64,000 nt of DNA from the NCBI GenBank assembly GCA_963931865.1, contig OZ007518.1, forward strand, positions 6,750,570-6,814,569, written 5' to 3'. The stretch comes from Axinella damicornis (lineage: Eukaryota > Porifera > Demospongiae > Axinellida > Axinellidae). The position numbers and the translations under genes were made by a program. Position 1 is the first letter of the stretch. Each line of letters starts with the position of its first letter. Below are positions 33,716-46,240 of the stretch, one piece after another. The notes beneath the pieces were generated by a model. That model saw only the letters and a list, made by a program, of their open reading frames with translations. It made no database searches and was not told where the DNA came from.

Positions 33716-34715
33716 AATAAACATCTTTGGAAGTGCATATAGGCTTTTTAAAGCTAACCGTATTGCTGTAGGCCCGACGCGTGCAAAGAGTGATTACCAC
33801 AATTGCTCCAACGAAATCAAATTATGTTTTCTAGTGATTGAGAATATGCAATTCAACAAATTCTCTTGAGAAAGGGATGTTCGAATCCTTAGAGAAGCAA
33901 CTATTCAGACGATGCTGAAGACTGGATGGCAAGAAGCCAGACTTCATGCATGGAGCCACAGAGTAACAGGCCAGAGAAGCACAGTGCCACTAGGAAGCTA
34001 CAAGCGAGAACGAGTCAGGCCAGCATGGTCAAGGCAGAGGGGACTACAGACAAACGAGTCAGTGATGGCACCGGGGCACTGGTTATGCACACGAAGACAG
34101 CAACACGATATCTGCAAGACACACGTTTACACACAACTGCATGTAAGGTGTCTGCACGTTTCCATAGAACTAAATCTGCAGACCTATGCATTTCATCACA
34201 ATATGTAAATTCACTGAATTAAGTACCACAAATATCCTCTGCCCATGCCACAGACACAACCAAAAAAAACTTACGGACATGATGGCTGATGGCTTGGATT
34301 GGTTTGGATATCTGGAGAAGAAGATTGAAGAGAAAAGTTAGGCCAGGTTTGGGAACACCGGACAAAATATGATGTTTCCAATGAGATAACCATTGTCCTA
34401 CCACAGTACAGTATATAGATTTTTCTTACACCAGCTCAGCTAGGTGGTATAGAGTAGAGCCAAATTTCCTGGAAATTTGTCTCTCCTCTGCCTGATAGCT
34501 ACATGAAACATCATCACCTCCACTGCACATAGCTACTGGACCAGTGGAAGATGGTTACACAGAACATGCATGAGCAGCATGGAGATGTGGGAAGAGGTAT
34601 CTACTGCTAATGTAGCGTTATCAGTGGTACAGCAGCTTTAATTATAGCAACACTGCAGATTGTGACAAGATTACAATTCACAAGTGTAAGTTGCATGTAT
34701 AGATCAGTTGACACA

Positions 34716-34919
34716 ATGAAGTACTGTCCGCCACACTTTCCCCCTTGTTGGGTGGAACTGTCCCCGGTTGATAATGGTCAGGTGGACATACATTTCAGCG
34801 AAGTCTCCCTCCCCAGAGACTACCACCTTGTGGCTGCTCACTTTGATCTTCAAAGGTACTTTGATGACCTTCCTGAGGCATTGGCTATTGAAGCAATTTG
34901 TGGCATAACCTGCAAGTCG
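34716..34919 (+). CDS. Possible coding exon, unknown
   Basis: An open stretch from ATG (34716) to a GTAAAC donor after AAGTCG (34919), 68 codons: MKYCPPHFPPCWVELSPVDN, then a hydrophilic part with FDLQRYFDDLPEAL. Composition is protein-like and unlike the surrounding repeats. No downstream exon was found and the family is not recognised. A minus-strand stretch at about 35200-34990 (FEEDFHRAVYLFTD) also looks coding-like but has stops. Confidence 0.22.
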
Positions 34920-34999
34920 GTAAACTTCTTCTTATTCACCACCTCGTGAAAATAAACGCACCAAGTACGGTTCGTTATCTTACTGCGTCCGAGAGATAC

Positions 35000-36400
35000 C
35001 ACATTGTCCGGTGGATGGTGTCCGTAAAAAGATACACTGCTCTATGAAAGTCTTCTTCAAATTGACAATCTGGCGTGTGTTCAATTGAGGGTCAGTTACT
35101 GGGATTGCGGCCGTGAGTTGACCCATGTTGACTGCTGCTGCCTGTTTTCTGGACAGTCACATCGAAGGTGACCGCTCTGCCCACATTTATTAGTAGCAAT
35201 ACACAGAGGACTGGACAGTGAGAAGCAGGACTCTGTAGGAGCAACAGGCTAGAGAGTGGTCACAACCATGTGTCACGCGTGTGAGGCAAAGATACTGTGC
35301 ATGCGCATTCCTAGTACTATGATAGTGGGGCATTTGCAGGTAATGGTATCCACTCAAACTACTTTGCAAAAGTAGTTTCGTGGGGTTCAGTTGACCGAGA
35401 TGGAAAGCGTTCCCTCGAGGAGGACGAACGCGTTAGCGACGTTCTGTATCCCTTGCCTAACGCGAAGATCCATGCAAACTACCAGCAGAGCTTGCCTAGT
35501 TCACACCGTTGAGTGGGACAGCTAGCTTTGGCTCAGCAAAGGTCAACACTGCTCGGGGTGCCTACACATGTGCACGCACCTCAAACCAGTGGGGACGAGA
35601 CCGCAGAGGCCGCCCCCAATGCTCGGCCGACGCAATTAAAGTGTGACGGAAATTTCGGTGTGATGTGACTACACTGCATGATTAGTTGCCTCATGCTAAG
35701 GCGCCCGGCGACTACAGGCATATCACACCAATAATTGGAATCCTACAAAGCTTTCACCAATCAGAAGTGCAAAGTGGCATCTCAATCTATAAGCAAAACA
35801 GTACTGAAATAACCAGTATGCTAGTTCCCCGACATGGAAATACGTAGATACATGATAGCTCTTCAATTCAAAATTCTTTATGACATGAAGCACTACTCCA
35901 ATCCTCCTTGAATGCTGTGTCTATTGGTACCATTTTGAAGTTCATAAAAGATACAACAATTTAGTGATGTGCATGTGGATGTACGACTACTAGCTAGCTA
36001 GCTAGCTGAAGTCAGAGACACGAAGTAAGAAGCGACTGACTGAGGTGTGTTGATTCTAGCAGGGAGCACTCTGTCGAAGCGAAGATATACAGACGGACCT
36101 GTCTTCCATCAAGTGAGTCCCATGCATTTTTTTGTGGCAAATGCTACATGTAGAATGATTCACTCGCATGCTCTTCAATGGTATCTTCGCGAATTGAGGC
36201 CATACTCACCGCTCCCCAGTTCTCTCAGGAGACGGCATTGCTCGATTCCATGTTTACTAGTACGTAACCCATGTGCACGTGTTGTTTTAGCATGCGCATA
36301 TCACTACACTTCCATATTTGGAAAATTAGCATTGGAAAAGGTCATAGCTAGTGCATGTTAGAGTCAGTATTCACGTGGGTTGAACCTTTTGGGGCAGAAC
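35000..36400. other. No supported gene
   Basis: A small palindrome AAACTACTTTGCAAAAGTAG lies at about 35357, and a (CTAG)n run at 35991-36006. No ORF here carries a recognisable domain. Confidence 0.45.
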
Positions 36401-36640
36401 TTACTCAGGAATGGATTTTCTTCGCTGTGGTGCGACGTTGAGAACTCAAACTGGCGTCTCTCTCTATGACGATCAGGCCTCTTGGGATTGAACTCACACA
36501 GGAATGTGACTCTGCTTGACTGAACCTCTTGGGACTGAACTCACACCGGAAATTATGTGACTCTTCTTGACTGAACCTCTTGGGACTGAACTCACACACT
36601 CTTCTTGACTCAAAAAAAACACTCTGCATGGAGAAAACCA
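36400..36640 (-). repeat. Decayed zinc-finger-like tandem repeat
   Basis: On the minus strand about four units of roughly 50 bp encode CEFSPKRFSQEESH and variants (CEFSPKRFSQAESH, then out of frame CEFNPKRPD and FCPKRFNP). The spacing and KRF.....H recall C2H2 zinc fingers with the second Cys changed to Ser. The frame breaks between units, so it is a relic. Confidence 0.45.
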
Positions 36641-37161
36641 GATTGATTACTGTATGAATTTTGAGGCATAATCTGCATGCACTGAGCACAACAAAGACTG
36701 ATATAGCTAGCTAGCTACTAACATTTTTATGGCGGCCATTCAGTTCTGAGTAGAAAGAGAATGTGAACAGAGCACCCAAGACATGCGAGCATAGAGAAAC
36801 TTTATAATGCATAATGATAGCTACGTACCTCTAGAACCGCTTCAACTGCAGCAAAATCAACAGAGAACAAGAATAATTTGAATTGCGAGGGGACCTTTTG
36901 TATACGACTGCAGTTTCCGGTGCATGTAGAGCTGGAGAGGTACCAGGTGCGCATGAGCCTCGAGCCGCCTTCGGCGGCTCCGTCTCGAGCTCCACCCCCC
37001 TCCCGCCCCACCCACCCCGGCCGCACGCCGCGAACGCATGGCCCGCCCGAGACGTATACGGTCGGGGGTATAATCGCTGTAATTGCAAGATCGTATCCCA
37101 CCACTGACTGTTTCCTCTATTATTGTGGTGTAATTATGCAGCAGGTGGGTGAAGAATAAAG

Positions 37162-37283
37162 GCATGCAAATCAGCAACAATAAACAAAAAAGGAATACTA
37201 AGACAGAGTTTTAAGGTCCTCTGACATGCAGAATGTAAATCAGCAACAATGTATACAAAGATAGTTTTAAGGTCCTCTGATAG
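37162..37283 (+). repeat. Tandem duplication of about 60 bp
   Basis: Two units sharing AATCAGCAACAAT and AGTTTTAAGGTCCTCTGA, separated by small indels. Confidence 0.75.
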
Positions 37284-37927
37284 GATGGTCAGCAGAGACA
37301 TCCAGCCCGTGAACTTCCTGTAGTGGACATATCTTCATGCCAACTGTTTGCTCATTCCACCTACAGTAAAAAGGAGCATCCAATATGTTCTGAATCACAC
37401 CATGTCAACATGCCAAATTCTAGCAATAAAAGTGACGATAATACTATACCGTATCTATGCTAATCACACACTTAGCTATGGAGTTGCCGTACATTTACTC
37501 CCATAGGAAAGCGTGCAGTTTTTCCCCGAATTGCACGGTTATTTTAACCCAATGGCCATCACAAATTGCACACTTACTAAGCTGCCGTGGCGCATGCTAA
37601 CCAATCAAATCAAGCTCCACCTTAGCAACGAGCGTCAGCGTCATGGCTACGCCTCGTTTTCATTAGCAATGGTTGAAAATGGCTGTACTGTGTGAACGCT
37701 CGCGTTGTTTAAGCTTTCTGTACCTGAGCAGAAGAAATGCTGTGAGAACCGAATGATAGCGTGGCGAAAGTGTTGTCACAGAAACGGTGGTGCTAGTCAT
37801 TGTGCCATACTAGCGCTGCAGCCGTACTGTTCGTGGCTGTTATGCGCACACACTGACACAGGCTCTGTGCTGCTGTTTTGGGACCCTGGGTGTCAAATGA
37901 CCCTTTGCAACAACTTGTCGCGAAAAA

Positions 37928-37954
37928 GGGGGGGGGGGGGGGGGGGGGGGGGGG
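37928..37954 (+). repeat. Poly-G tract, 27 bases
   Basis: It is followed by two copies of GGTGGGCGTATTTTCGAG (37954-37990) and GACTACGGTA, which resembles the right end of the element at 53826-54389. Confidence 0.85.
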
Positions 37955-38029
37955 TGGGCGTATTTTCGAGGGTGGGCGTATTTTCGAGAGACTACGGTAG
38001 ATAGAAAATGTTTCACTGCGTTTGGAGTG

Positions 38030-38420
38030 AAATCATTTGTGACCGTTGCTATTCCAGGAAATGGGCATCGAACTGCCATGCCACATACTGCATTTCGAGC
38101 GTTTATGACTGTTGTGTGTCTCCACTCATGATGTACGGCCCCAAGTGCTGATTCCAGGAACTGCATGGGCGTCTATACCATGCCATCATTGCCATGCACT
38201 GCATTTCAAGCGTTAACTTGTGACTGTTATTCCAGGAACATGACATCAACTGCCATGCCACGCGCTGGCATTCGGCGTTTGTGACTGTTGTGACTACACT
38301 ATTCCAGAAAATGGACACCCACTGCCATGCCATACGCTGCATAATTTGCTGCATAATTTTCTGCATAATTTTCTGCATAATTATCGGCTGTGTGGCTATA
38401 GTAATTCCAAGAAATGGGCA
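38030..38420 (+). repeat. Diverged tandem repeat, about 85-bp unit
   Basis: Four to five units around TATTCCAGGAAATGG, CTGCCATGCCA and CTGCATTTCGAGCGTT. Near the end there is a nested short array of about four TGCATAATTTTC units (38338-38384). Confidence 0.7.
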
Positions 38421-38701
38421 TCATCAACCACGACTGAAAAACTTGTTTGTGACCAAGGGCTGACTGTTGTGCCACACACTGCATTTCCACCAACTCAGAC
38501 TGACTATGAACAGTGTATTTTGGTAACATGTACTTGGAACTCCAGTTGTTTTGACAAGTACATTTCCTGGTATGGTACATTGGAATCAGATCAAAATAGT
38601 CCTGCAGCTTAATAGGACTAGTGGATTCCTAAAACAAATTCCAGGAATTAAATTTCTACCACTGGATTAGATACTTAATTAGCACAAATACAGCATAAAT
38701 A

Positions 38702-39105
38702 TAGCCTCGTTCCCAGGCCTACCCCGTTTTTTCTGTTCTTCGGTTTCCGTTACAATAATACACGGATGCGGAAAAACGCGGAAGGCCTGGTATCATTCAT
38801 TACGTGAGTGACGTCAGGTGGACGCAAGGGTGGACGTGGGGGGGGGGCGTAGTCGTTTCAGCAGTTCCTGAAGGTTGTTCATCATGCAGTCGGCTCAGTT
38901 CGAATGCTCCGCGGTTAGTCGAGACTCTCAGACTTCGTAGGCGGTTTTTTAAACTTATGGGCCACATCCCCCCTACGTCCACTTGACATAAATCACGTGA
39001 TGAATGATACCAGTTCCACTTTTTCGCCGCCCTTCCGCATCCGTGTATTATTGTCAATGGAAACCGAAGAACAGAAAAAATGGGGTAGGCCTGGGAACGA
39101 GGCTT
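38702..39105. mobile_element. 404-bp Mutator-like MITE with perfect 9-bp target duplication
   Basis: Termini TAGCCTCGTTCCCAGG and CCTGGGAACGAGGCTT belong to inverted repeats of about 47 bp (shared TTCTGTTCTTCGGTTTCC). GCATAAATA flanks both sides (38693-38701 and 39106-39114). The interior has palindromic CACGTGA/TGACGTCA-like blocks and a unique segment shared with 49732-49970 and 52322-52480. Confidence 0.9.
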
Positions 39106-39162
39106 GCATAAATAGGGTACTCTCTATGACTGGTGCCGCTCAGCAAAATTCTGGGACCTGTT

Positions 39163-39222
39163 GGGATCTCAACCCATGACCTTTTAATTCCTTGGCAGAT
39201 GTTGCTACCACTAAGCCATTAA
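39163..39222 (-). ncRNA. tRNA-derived SINE head
   Basis: The reverse strand has TGGCTTAGTGGTAGCAACAT (A-box region) and GGTCATGGGTTGAGATCC (B box) at tRNA spacing. No matching acceptor strand follows. Confidence 0.55.
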
Positions 39223-39387
39223 TTTTGGCCCATTTTCTTCTGTGGATTCGATTCCTTTTTCTCTCTGCACCACTAACTACGTATCATGTAATTGAGTATA
39301 TTTTGGCAGCAGAAGAACAGATGTAATGTGCGTACAATGCATTCGAGTCTCCACAAGTGTTTCCCTAAAGCCAACTATGTTATGGGG

Positions 39388-39388
<1 letters not shown>

Positions 39389-39424
<36 letters not shown>
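39389..39424 (+). repeat. Poly-G tract, 36 bases
   Basis: An uninterrupted run of 36 G preceded by GGGGC. Confidence 0.9.
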
Positions 39425-39425
<1 letters not shown>

Positions 39426-39611
39426 TACGAACTGTCATCAGTGTCAATTGCAGGACATTTACATAGAATGAAATGAAGCATGAGACTAAAAGAGAGACCC
39501 TAGGTCACAATTAAAGTTCCAGATTCTACTGTTACGGTGCATAGAGAAAAGGCTTCATTGATTTGGAATGTCACATCCCCAATGCTGGTGGTTTTCATGC
39601 AGGTCCATTAA

Positions 39612-40095
39612 CCCTTTCCCTGCTAATGATGCCTTAAGGTGTCATGAGACTTTCAGCTTCATGATGTCACATCCGGCAATGACCTTGGGAGATAGGTTCT
39701 GCAACAGCAGAAAGGGCGGTGTCTGGAGGTGCAAACGGCATGGCCGTGTCTGGGCTCCGCGATGGAAAGGTCTTGGTCGGCACTGGGAGGGCCATTTCCG
39801 CCGTTTTTGGCATAAATGGACTTAGAAAGTAGCTGTCTTGCCTTGTAGGGCTTCCATTTCCAGCATACATCGCCCGTTTTTCAGCTACGGCAGGTTGGTA
39901 TTTCTCGGGAGGCTTGATTGCAAGCTCGTTAATTGGTGGGTGTAGTTAAGTCACGTATTTAATATGCTCAGTATAGCTGAAATTACCTGTGTGAGCAGTT
40001 TCGAGCCCAGCAATGCCAGGGAACAGAAATTAGGGTATGTTTAAGTGTTCTATAGACTGAAAATGACCTAGAGAAAGAATTTGGCCCTTAAAGAG
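39612..40095. mobile_element. piggyBac-like MITE candidate with TTAA target sites
   Basis: It is flanked by TTAA at 39608-39611 and 40096-40099. Termini CCCTTTCCCTGC and GGCCCTTAAAGAG are partial inverted repeats (CYCTTT). It has no ORF with a transposase domain. The ends are less exact than in the element at 48401. Confidence 0.5.
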
Positions 40096-40219
40096 TTAAT
40101 GGGGGATGGTGATGACATTATTGCTTGAGTTACCATAAATGGCATTGCTCAAACTTGCGTTTCTGGAAGGGCAAAGGGCAAGTTAAGGTGAAACCACCCT
40201 TCAACAGAAAACCAAAGGC

Positions 40220-40290
40220 TTTAGTGGGATTTGAACCCAGCACAGAACCAGTGGTGAGCATTACAGAGACTCTTACTCTACCAGTGCATA
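40220..40290 (-). ncRNA. tRNA-derived SINE head
   Basis: The reverse strand reads ACTGGTAGAGTAAGAGTCTC (A-box region) and GTGCTGGGTTCAAATCCCAC (B box). The acceptor stem is not intact. From 40.3 to 41.0 kb nothing else is recognised. Confidence 0.55.
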
Positions 40291-41026
40291 CCGAGAGAAG
40301 GTTAAGGCGGAAAACGAGGGGTTCAGCACCTTGGTAACTTCCTTTGGGGAGCTACAGGCAAGTGCATTCACAATTTTGTCCGGCAGAATAAGATTATGCG
40401 AACCATGTTGGGACATAATTTGGCAACAGAATAACTCATTTACATTCATAATATTATGCGTTATGATGCATGTGAGTCTCCACCAGTGCCAACCTAAAAC
40501 TGACCCCAGAGGCCAACCATGTTACAGAAGTGAAGGCACTCAAGGCACTCCAATATCATACCACAGAATGTTGAGGGAGGGGTGAGCTACATCCACAGTT
40601 GATATTGTCTGACAAAATAAAAACAAGCCTTGTAAGTCCCAATTAGAGGTGTTGTAAGAGGCAGAGTACAGGTCACACACGTACAGGCTTAGGTCAGAAC
40701 AGACGATCCAACTTCCGAGACTGCATGGGCAATTCTCCGAACATGATCAATCCAGGCCAGAGTGATCGACTCTCATAGGTACCAGCTAGTCCACCCAGCA
40801 ACTTTCTTACGTATACTGAATATCAGCCCGGTCCCTTAGGAACAGTGTGCCTTACCACTGCATACTTTGTAGATTTACTTTCATCACAATACCTGCTGTT
40901 CACTTTATTTTGGTCTCAAATGAAGAGCTTTCCAATGGTTTCCCCCGCCTCATAAAGATGTCAGGCATGCATGACCTCACTGGTTAGTATTCATAACTCA
41001 GGTCTTAGCTGAACAGACAGTTATAT

Positions 41027-41590
41027 CTTAAGATTTTAATGTGCGTCCGTGTGTGTGTGACGGAAGTGGGATGTTCGTGGGGCGGGACTAGACCAGTGAC
41101 ACGCGTGCGACCTTCGTACTTCAATTTACTGAACCTCGAACTCCGCAGAGAACGTTCCAGAACATTAGGCATGGGCTGGAATCTTCCAGAACAGGTGAGG
41201 CTACAAGCGTTAAGCGGATGCAATCAGGGAGCAGCAGTCGAAGCGGACGCAATCAGGAAGCAGCAGCTGAAGCGCACGCAATCGGGGAGCTGCAGTTGAA
41301 GCGGACGCAATCCGCACCGGGAGCAGCAGCTGAAGTGCACGCAATCGGGGAGCTGTTGAAATCCGGGAAGAGCAGCCGAAGTGGACGTAAGCTAGCGGCG
41401 AGCAGCAGCTTAAGCGGACGGAAAAGGGGAACAGCAGTCACGAAGCGGATCGATGCAATAGGGGAGCAGCAGCTGAAGTGGAGGCAATCAGGGAGCAGTA
41501 GCTCTGCACAGAGAGCTGTCCGGTGCCGGAGTACTCACATAGGTGGACGAAGTAGCTAAGCGAGCGAAGTGAGCGAAGCTACTTGTAATG
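41027..41590 (+). repeat. Interspersed minisatellite element, copy 3 (longest)
   Basis: Same 5' lead and 3' end (GAGCGAAGCTACTTGTAATG) as copy 2, with about nine to ten units of roughly 29 bp (GGAGCAGCAGCTGAAGCGGA plus CGCAATCGG). Unit-number differences among copies account for their lengths. A run of open frames is a by-product. Confidence 0.8.
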
Positions 41591-42089
41591 GAATATTGTT
41601 TCAAAATTATGAGGCATTACAGGGACTTGTCAGCACAGTGAAACCTGCCTTAGCGACCACCTAAATAAGGCGATCACCTCCACATTGCGGTCAGCTTGGG
41701 AAAGTCCCGAAATTTGAGCCCATACTTTACTGTTCTTCTATAGCAGTCACCTGCGTAATGCGTAGTGGTCACGTTGCTCCACCCCAAGCACGCTATAGTA
41801 TGCTACGTATAATACACTGCCAATAACGGCCAACCATAGTGTGCGCGTTTAAAATTATCCAAAGTGCCAAACTGAAAATCAAACAACCAAGTATTATACA
41901 GTACTTAAAGTTCTTAGTTGTCTTTTTCATGGAACGTACTTGAATCGAGGTTGTTCAGTGTCACAAGAAGCTTTGTAATAAGGTCAATCACACTAAAATT
42001 TCACATGACCGCTTTAGAGAGGTTTTCTGTATTCCAGCCACCTCTCTAATGAGGCCAAATATATTCAGCCCCCAGGTGACCGCATTAGA

Positions 42090-42467
42090 TAGCCTCGTTC
42101 CCAGGCCCGCACGCCACTTTTGGTTGCACGAAAGAACGCGGAGGGCCTGGTATGTTTCCTCACGTGCGTGACGTCGAGGGTAGAAAAGTGATAGAATGAA
42201 TGTGGGTGAACTGGGGCTCAGAACAGCAAGAAGAGCAAAGGTACGAGGTAACTTACCACACGTATCTAGCTAGTGGGGGGCAACTGTCATACACACCAAG
42301 CGTTGAACATGTAGTTGGTTGAACAATACGCAAAACTTCGCTTTCGTTCTGAAAATTTTGGCCGTTTGTCGATTACGTAATGCCCACGTGGCGTAACATA
42401 CCAGGCTCTCCCCACTTTTCCGTACCGCAAGAGACGAAAAGCTAGGCGGGGCCTGGGAACGAGGCTA
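42090..42467. mobile_element. 378-bp Mutator-like MITE with perfect 9-bp target duplication
   Basis: TAGCCTCGTTCCCAGG to CCTGGGAACGAGGCTA, flanked by CGCATTAGA at 42081-42089 and 42468-42476. The interior carries CACGTGCGTGACGTC, like the copy at 38702. Confidence 0.9.
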
Positions 42468-42781
42468 CGCATTAGACAGGTTCCACTGTACTGGTGAGTT
42501 TTTCTCAGTCAGTCGAACAGCATGATAACTAGACAGCTAGCACAGTGATTGGCTCTGCCCAGCGCATCCACCCCTTTCAGCCTTGGTAAACAGTGAGTAT
42601 AATCGTTACTACTAACAACCAGGGGCACTCTTCCAGAGACGCTACACACCCTAGGCAATGCTAATGCCATGTGCAGATGCCAATCTATGTCATGGGGTGA
42701 TTTAAATAAACTTCGTCCCATAACAGTGATTTATACATACATTGTACGTAGCCCAAAATTTACCAGCTATCACAGAGTCGG

Positions 42782-42924
42782 TAGACTCTGTATGTAGGGA
42801 TACGACGTACACGCAATATATGCTAATACAAAAGAATCTCTCCAAATCTCAGAAACGGTACACTTATAAGCCTTTATAACCACATACCGTTCATCTTCGA
42901 GTGTTTTCATGACCAACAAGACTC
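42782..42924 (-). repeat. Dispersed repeat, inverted partner of 33361-33500
   Basis: See 33361-33500. Beyond it (42950-43250) lie a pyrimidine tract and a CpG-rich segment with no supported gene. Confidence 0.75.
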
Positions 42925-43554
42925 CTCGCGTCGCGAAAAACCGTCGCGAAAGTACCACAACAGGTACTCGCAAAACGGGCAAATTGTTTTTCTTTCTTCT
43001 TCTTCTTCTTTCTTTCTTCAGACGGGCTAGCTCAGCGTCGCCTCAATCGCTCATCATGGTTTTCGCACGAAACAGCAGCATTTCACACCGAGTAGTGCAC
43101 CTGGCCATCGCTTTTTCGCAACCTCCAAGTCTTCACCAGGCGGCTGCAGCTGCCCACTCAATAACTATGGCTTCATTTGTCACGCCATTTTCATGTTTGT
43201 ACGCATGCGCACTTAAACGATCACTTAGCAACGATACGTAATTATTATTCAAGATCGCTGAATTAGAAGTGCCTTGCGCCTTTGTGGGAACCGTAAGTAA
43301 ATTCTCTGTGCTACCTACTGTGTTCTGTGAGAGGGGTGAATGCCTATCTAAAGACTCAACACTGTGTCGCTACTAATATCTGGTATAGCTATTTTAGCTA
43401 CACTATACTTAGCTATGGTCTTCAGCTCAGGGAGCACTGCCATCCAGAAAAGGGTTGGCTTTTGAGATGCTTGGGTCTGATTCTTCAGCCATTGCTCGCA
43501 GAGTAAATGCCAGAGTTCAGTATGCATGCGCCTGCTGCTAAAAAAATGACATAA

Positions 43555-43837
43555 ACAAGTAATAAAAAACATTTAAAATGTAACAGGATGTAGGGATACC
43601 AGAACGGCAAAAAGTAAGGAAACAAGGTAGGGATGATCACACAAAACAGTGAAGTATACAATCCCCCTACATATTTTTTTTCATTATACACGTATTATGG
43701 AAAACGATCTCTGTAGGGGGGTTGTATACAGATGTACTTCACTGTTTTGTGTGATCATCCCTACCTTGTTTCCTTACTTTTTGCCGTTCCGGTATCCCTA
43801 CATCCTGTTACATTTTAAATGTTTTTTTATTACTTGT
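43555..43837. mobile_element. 283-bp foldback element
   Basis: Near-perfect inverted arms, from ACAAGTAATAAAAAACATTT on the left to its complement ending ACTTGT on the right, continuing through GGATGTAGGGATACC and AGTAAGGAAACAAGGTAGGG. A short central spacer holds a T run. The target duplication is unclear. Confidence 0.8.
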
Positions 43838-43935
43838 AGTTCACTAGTCTTGGTACCAGACCCATACCCAAAGGGGAGGGGTAGTCTGCATACAGAAATT
43901 CACCATTATGGGCTACAGCTTGCATGAGGATTCCT

Positions 43936-44012
43936 AGCCTCATCCCCAGCTTTTTGTCACATACTGTACAGTATGTGACCAAAAGCTAGGGAGGAGCCTG
44001 GGAACGAGGCTA
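43936..44012. mobile_element. 77-bp Mutator-like MITE with perfect 9-bp target duplication
   Basis: AGCCTCATCCCCAGC to GCCTGGGAACGAGGCTA, flanked by AGGATTCCT at 43927-43935 and 44013-44021. The centre is the small palindrome CATACTGTACAGTATG. Confidence 0.85.
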
Positions 44013-44021
44013 AGGATTCCT

Positions 44022-45810
44022 ACATGTAAGTGCTCATTGAAGGTGCTTCTAGATGAATAATAGACTAAGCCAGGTGTGAAGTGCTACAACACAATTACTC
44101 AACCAGATTCGATCATGCCTCTGAATTCTGCTGACTGCAGAATTAGTGTGCATGCAACTGTACCAACCACAGTTCACTTGCTTAATCAAGGTGTCCTTAC
44201 ACTGTGAAAGGGTAAACATTTACCCCCCTCCCCCAAACAGCTACATGATCAGACTTAGGGAGTGAAGCATAATTAGCTGTGGTGTCCCATGGACTTTCCC
44301 GGCCACAATTCTCATTAGAAGTTAACATGTCAATCAATGTGTAGTAGTGATAATTATATGGCATAGCACAGCTTATTTCCTACGAGCCAGTTGTTGTATC
44401 AAGTGTCTATAGCAATTGTACTGGAAACTTACTGCTGCTGGAGCCATGCAACCACTGACGTGGTTTGTCGTCATTCTCAAGTGCACATGCAGTGACAACC
44501 CGTTGTGTCTTTCTCGGGCCTCACTATCAATTCGCGGGTAACAGGTTACTTCAGCCACCCTAAGCAGATGCGTTACCCTCTAACCATACCTACATACTAG
44601 TGGCACATTTTCATAATTAAGTCTAAATAGAGCCTACCAAACAGTTTCTGAGGAGGTTGGCAATCTGATTGTTTTTGGTGCATGTAGGCCTCAAGTTTGA
44701 AGCTTAAAACCTTTTCCTGTTTGTTACATACGGTTGGAGGGTAACCTAATCCCCCAACCATACATATAACATTAGTCTCGCACCCAGACGTCCACGCCCA
44801 CTGGCGGAGAAAGTCGACTGGTGGTTTGAGTTACATTTCTTGTCACAGAGGCATGTCCAGCGTAGGTGTAACTGAAGCGCTGATTGCACTAAGAACGCAA
44901 TCTATCAGGGAAATTAGAAGATAACTGTTCCTTTTGGTACTAATTGTCATAATATAGCCCTATGTACCGTCAGCGACGTCCCCTAACCCCCGAAACATCT
45001 GCTGCTTCTTTGTTATTCCGGTATTCCATTGTTCTTCGAAGTTGGAGATGGCTGAGAGGTGTCACGAATCAACAACAAAGTAAGTCCTTGTTACAAGCTG
45101 TCTAAACTGAGCTGGTTTTGACTCCTCAGTAGATTGGTGATGTAATCCAGTAGTAAATTACGCAAGCTCAAGCACCCTTCGATTTCTTGGCCATCTCAAA
45201 TTGCTGATGGGAAAGGTGTCAAGAAATCTCACTCAAAACACCAGACCCTCTCTGCGGGGGAGCGCATAGACGGGGCTGCATGGGCACGAGACTAGCAGCG
45301 GCTACGCATGCGCAATCCATCAAACCACAACATAACATACGAGAAAAGTGCAATTTTTGTCTATAACTAAACAAGCTTTAGGCTTCAAACATATAGGCTT
45401 TACTAACTACCCAAAAACCTACGTACATGCACCAAACAATAATGAGAGATGCATGGGTTATTCACAATGGATTGTTGCTGGGGTGGGGAAAATCAATCCT
45501 ACATAATTAAACCACACTGCCCAAGGGATATGAGTATTATGTGACCACTAAATGATGCATTTTTTGGAATGGTAAGCCAGATCACTTCCTAACCTTTTAT
45601 CCACTTATTTAGCAGTTCCTAGCAAGCAAAGTGTGGTATGTTTTCATATGGCTTTAAAACCTTCCAGACTTCAAATGGTAATTATGGCACATCACATGCA
45701 CTGCTATGCTATGTCAGGCAACAGGTGGGTGTGGCTGAAATTGAAGCCATGTCAACACAAGAGACATTCTAACTGACTAGCAGTTGGTAGCCTAGAAGAT
45801 ATACACAGAC
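44022..45810. other. No supported gene
   Basis: A weak inverted pair (TAGTCTCGCACCCAG near 44775, GGGCACGAGACTA near 45283) recalls the Mutator-like family without target duplication. No coding signal was recognised. Confidence 0.45.
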
Positions 45811-45819
45811 AAACTTTGA

Positions 45820-46240
45820 TAAAGACTTCAATGCCAGAAATAGAGGCCGTACAAGGCGAGAGGACTATTTTTCTCTACCAAATAGTGCAATGGAGGAGAG
45901 AAATGGCCAACTGGGTTCCAACCAAGGGCTTTTCAAGGCCAAACCCAGAAGCAGCCATGCTGTCTGCACCCCTTGGAGTGTCTGGACTGGGCTGGAGTGT
46001 CTGGACTGGGCTGGAGTGTCTGGACTGGGCTGGACTGTCAAAACGGCACAATTGCCTAACTAAACAACTAGTGGAATGCGCGACATTGTGGGGCGAGCGA
46101 GAGCAAGTGCATGTGCAGAAGTTGCTATGTACAAGACTGTCGTCAGAATGCGACTGCATGAGCGTGCGGCTCCTGATGCACAACACAGGAACTGTGAGTC
46201 AGGCTAGCTAATTAAGTTAAGCAGTGTAGCGGTGATAAGG
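45820..46240 (+). repeat. Dispersed repeat, family R2, full copy
   Basis: Its first part (GCCAGAAATAGAGGC, AATGGCCAACTGGGTTCCAA) recurs at 49040-49170. Its second part (ACTAGTGGAATGCGCGACAT, AACTGTGAGTCAGGCTAG) recurs at 47715-47910. A 20-bp unit (GGAGTGTCTGGACTGGGCT) is repeated three times at 45975-46035. Confidence 0.65.

Noticed and set aside
44775..45294. Possible 520-bp inverted-repeat element (TAGTCTCG...CGAGACTA)
   Set aside because: Only about 12 terminal bases pair well and the flanks show no duplication.
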